Of a stretch of DNA of 8,310 nucleotides, positions 7,161-8,310 are shown one piece after another. The notes beneath the pieces were generated by a model that ran no database searches, was not told the DNA's origin, and saw only the letters and a program-made list of their open reading frames with translations. Within the stretch, counting starts at the first letter, position 1; the number at the start of each line of letters is the position of its first letter. Both the position numbers and the translations under genes were made by a program. The DNA lies in contig UQOH01000083.1 of assembly GCA_900542625.1 (NCBI GenBank), positions 1-8,310 on the forward strand, in the 5' to 3' direction. The stretch comes from an uncultured Fusobacterium sp. (GTDB taxonomy: Bacteria > Fusobacteriota > Fusobacteriia > Fusobacteriales > Fusobacteriaceae).

Positions 7161-7178
7161 AATGTAACCGTTTACATT
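7161..7178. promoter_or_regulatory. LacI-family operator (probable RbsR box, cre-like)
   Basis: AATGTAACCGTTTACATT is an 18-bp inverted repeat with the central CG step typical of LacI-family sites; 16 of 18 positions are symmetric, failing only at the 7168/7171 pair. It also fits the cre consensus WTGNAANCGNWWNCAW in full. It lies directly downstream of the predicted -10 and covers the expected transcription start, a placement suited to blocking RNA polymerase. RbsR is the natural binder by position; a CcpA-like global regulator is an alternative. Confidence 0.88.
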
Positions 7179-7181
7179 TTA

Positions 7182-7210
7182 ATATTAGCTTATTTTTTGT
7201 AGTTTGTCAA
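7182..7210 (-). promoter_or_regulatory. Sigma-70-type promoter of the rbsRKDACB operon
   Basis: On the minus strand a perfect -35 box TTGACA (7210-7205) is followed, after exactly 17 bases, by TAATAT (7187-7182), a 4/6 match to the -10 consensus. The start point should fall near 7174-7176, inside the operator, giving a leader of about 40 bases. No other promoter is obvious inside the tightly spaced operon, so this one probably drives all six genes. Confidence 0.8.
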
Positions 7211-7328
7211 TACTTATTGTTTCATAAAAATATATTTCAATTATTATAATTACATAAAAAATGATAAAATGTTAATAATTTCATTTTTGGAGGTTATTTT
7301 TATTTTTATACTATTTTATTTATATATA

Positions 7329-7337
7329 TGATATAAT
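7329..7337 (+). promoter_or_regulatory. Extended -10 promoter of the rightward ATPase-like gene
   Basis: TG-A-TATAAT is a perfect extended -10 element. No good -35 is seen 16-18 bases upstream, which an extended -10 can compensate for. The start would fall near 7343-7345, leaving a leader of under 20 bases before ATG at 7362. The stretch 7211-7328 between this and the rbs promoter is nearly all A and T, and I see no further gene or clear site in it. Confidence 0.65.
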
Positions 7338-7361
7338 TTTAATATGTGGGAGGTGCAGAAA

Positions 7362-8310
7362 ATGAGAAAAATTCCTATTGGTGTAGAAAATTTTAGAGAA
7401 ATTATAACAGAAAATTATTATTATGCAGACAAAACAAAATTTATAGAAGGCATTGTGAATGACGGGGCAAAGGTAAAACTTTTCACACGTCCAAGAAGAT
7501 TCGGAAAGACTCTTAATATGTCTATGCTGAAGTATTTTTTTGATGTAGAGAATAAAGAAGAAAACAGAAAACTATTCAATGGTTTATATATAGAAAACTC
7601 TTCTGTAATTGAAGAGCAGGGAAAATATCCTGTTATATTTATTTCTATGAAAGATATAAAGGGAGATAGTTTTGAAGATTTAATGAGCAGTATAAGAATA
7701 TACATGTCAAATTTATATAATCAATATGCGTTTTTAAGAGAAAAATTAAACGAAAGAGATATAGAAATTTTTGATGATATATGGAAAAGAAAAGAGACAG
7801 ATTATAGAGATTCATTAAATTTTCTAAGTGAAATTTTGCAGGAATATTATAAAGAAAAAGTAATTGTGTTGATTGATGAATACGACGCTCCTATTATTGC
7901 AGCATATGAACATGGATATTATGACAAGGCTATAACATTTTTTAAAGGTTTATACAGTTCCGTATTAAAAACTAACTCTAATTTAAAAATGGGAGTTATG
8001 ACAGGAATTGTAAGAGTTGCTCAAGCTGGAATATTCTCTGACTTGAATAACCTTATTGTTTATACTATATTAAATAAAGAGTATTCTGAATATTTCGGAC
8101 TTACTGAAGATGAAGTTACAAAAGCTTTAGACTATTACAATTTAGAATATAATATTGAAAAAGTAAAAGAATGGTACGATGGATATAAGTTTGGACAAAC
8201 AGAAGTATATAACCCTTGGAGTATTTTAAACTATATTTCAAGAAAAGAATTAGAGGCATACTGGGTAAATACAAGTTCTAATGTAGTTATAAGGGAAATG
8301 CTTAAAAATT
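7362..8310 (+). CDS. AAA-ATPase-like protein, probably with a C-terminal PD-(D/E)XK nuclease-like domain (partial, 3' end outside window)
   Basis: An open frame starts at ATG 7362, six bases after GGGAGGTG (7348-7355), and runs unbroken for 316 codons to the window edge. The protein begins MRKIPIGVENFREII, then ENYYYADKT, the opening typical of the AAA-ATPase-like family (PF09820 as I recall it). A Walker A-like RPRRFGKT (43-50) lacks the standard GxxGxGK spacing, as is normal for this family. Walker B is VIVLIDEYD (167-175). TGIVRVAQAGIFSDLNN (214-230) and WYDGYKFG with VYNPWSI (271-288) are further family marks. Complete members are usually about 500-580 residues and end in a PD-(D/E)XK nuclease-like domain, which here would lie beyond the window. 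The biological role is not established. Several sampled lines have about 20-25% GC against about 33-45% in hydG, which may mean a different history. It is divergent from rbs with its own promoter, so no link to ribose use is implied. Confidence 0.88.
   Translation, partial: MRKIPIGVENFREIITENYYYADKTKFIEGIVNDGAKVKLFTRPRRFGKTLNMSMLKYFFDVENKEENRKLFNGLYIENSSVIEEQGKYPVIFISMKDIKGDSFEDLMSSIRIYMSNLYNQYAFLREKLNERDIEIFDDIWKRKETDYRDSLNFLSEILQEYYKEKVIVLIDEYDAPIIAAYEHGYYDKAITFFKGLYSSVLKTNSNLKMGVMTGIVRVAQAGIFSDLNNLIVYTILNKEYSEYFGLTEDEVTKALDYYNLEYNIEKVKEWYDGYKFGQTEVYNPWSILNYISRKELEAYWVNTSSNVVIREMLKN

Noticed and set aside
7288..7294. Isolated GGAGG in the divergent intergenic region
   Set aside because: It looks like a ribosome site, but no ATG, GTG or TTG opens a sensible frame at the right distance, so no small gene can be supported.
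7211..7328. AT-rich tracts that might be a UP element, a second promoter or an attachment site
   Set aside because: At this base composition -10-like strings and short inverted repeats arise freely. None has a matched partner box or a duplicated flank.
7421..7705. 94-residue minus-strand open frame
   Set aside because: It is antisense to the clearly recognisable ATPase-like gene, with no family features of its own.

Overview
The window reads as a low-GC, probably anaerobic, diderm bacterium. Fusobacteriota is my best guess, from AT-rich AGA/AAA-heavy coding, an [FeFe]-hydrogenase maturase, a ribose-binding protein exported by signal peptidase I with no lipobox cysteine, and a final gene of a type I associate with fusobacterial genomes. 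The phylum call is inference. No rRNA, tRNA, CRISPR array or insertion sequence was seen.

Layout: (1) Positions 37-1449 (+) hold hydG, the tyrosine lyase that makes CO and cyanide for the [FeFe]-hydrogenase H-cluster; a possible upstream gene ends at position 18. (2) A strong hairpin at 1468-1505 lies between the convergent hydG and rbsB and can terminate both strands. (3) Positions 7134 down to 1528 (-) hold a complete, tightly packed ribose operon in the order rbsR-rbsK-rbsD-rbsA-rbsC-rbsB. (4) Positions 7135-7361 are a very AT-rich divergent intergenic region. It carries the rbs promoter (TTGACA-17 bp-TAATAT), an almost perfect 18-bp LacI-family operator over the expected transcription start, and an extended -10 (TG-A-TATAAT) for the rightward gene. 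(5) From 7362 (+) to the window edge runs the first 316 codons of an AAA-ATPase-like protein of the family that usually ends in a PD-(D/E)XK nuclease-like domain. It is cut by the window and visibly more AT-rich than the rest.

How the genes work together: RbsB captures ribose in the periplasm, RbsC and RbsA import it using ATP, RbsD converts the pyranose to the furanose form, and RbsK phosphorylates it to ribose 5-phosphate for the pentose phosphate pathway. RbsR, the first gene of its own operon, most likely represses the operon by binding the palindrome. The gene order is that of the Bacillus subtilis operon, whereas RbsA, RbsD and RbsB look by eye very close to their E. coli counterparts. 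The operator also fits the CcpA-type cre consensus, and the RbsR recognition helix (ATVSRVVNG) is CcpA-like.

Most of the window is well-understood metabolism. The parts worth a second look are the control region, a possible second RbsR site inside rbsR, and the uncharacterised ATPase-like gene at the right edge. I found no clear evidence of a new multi-gene system.
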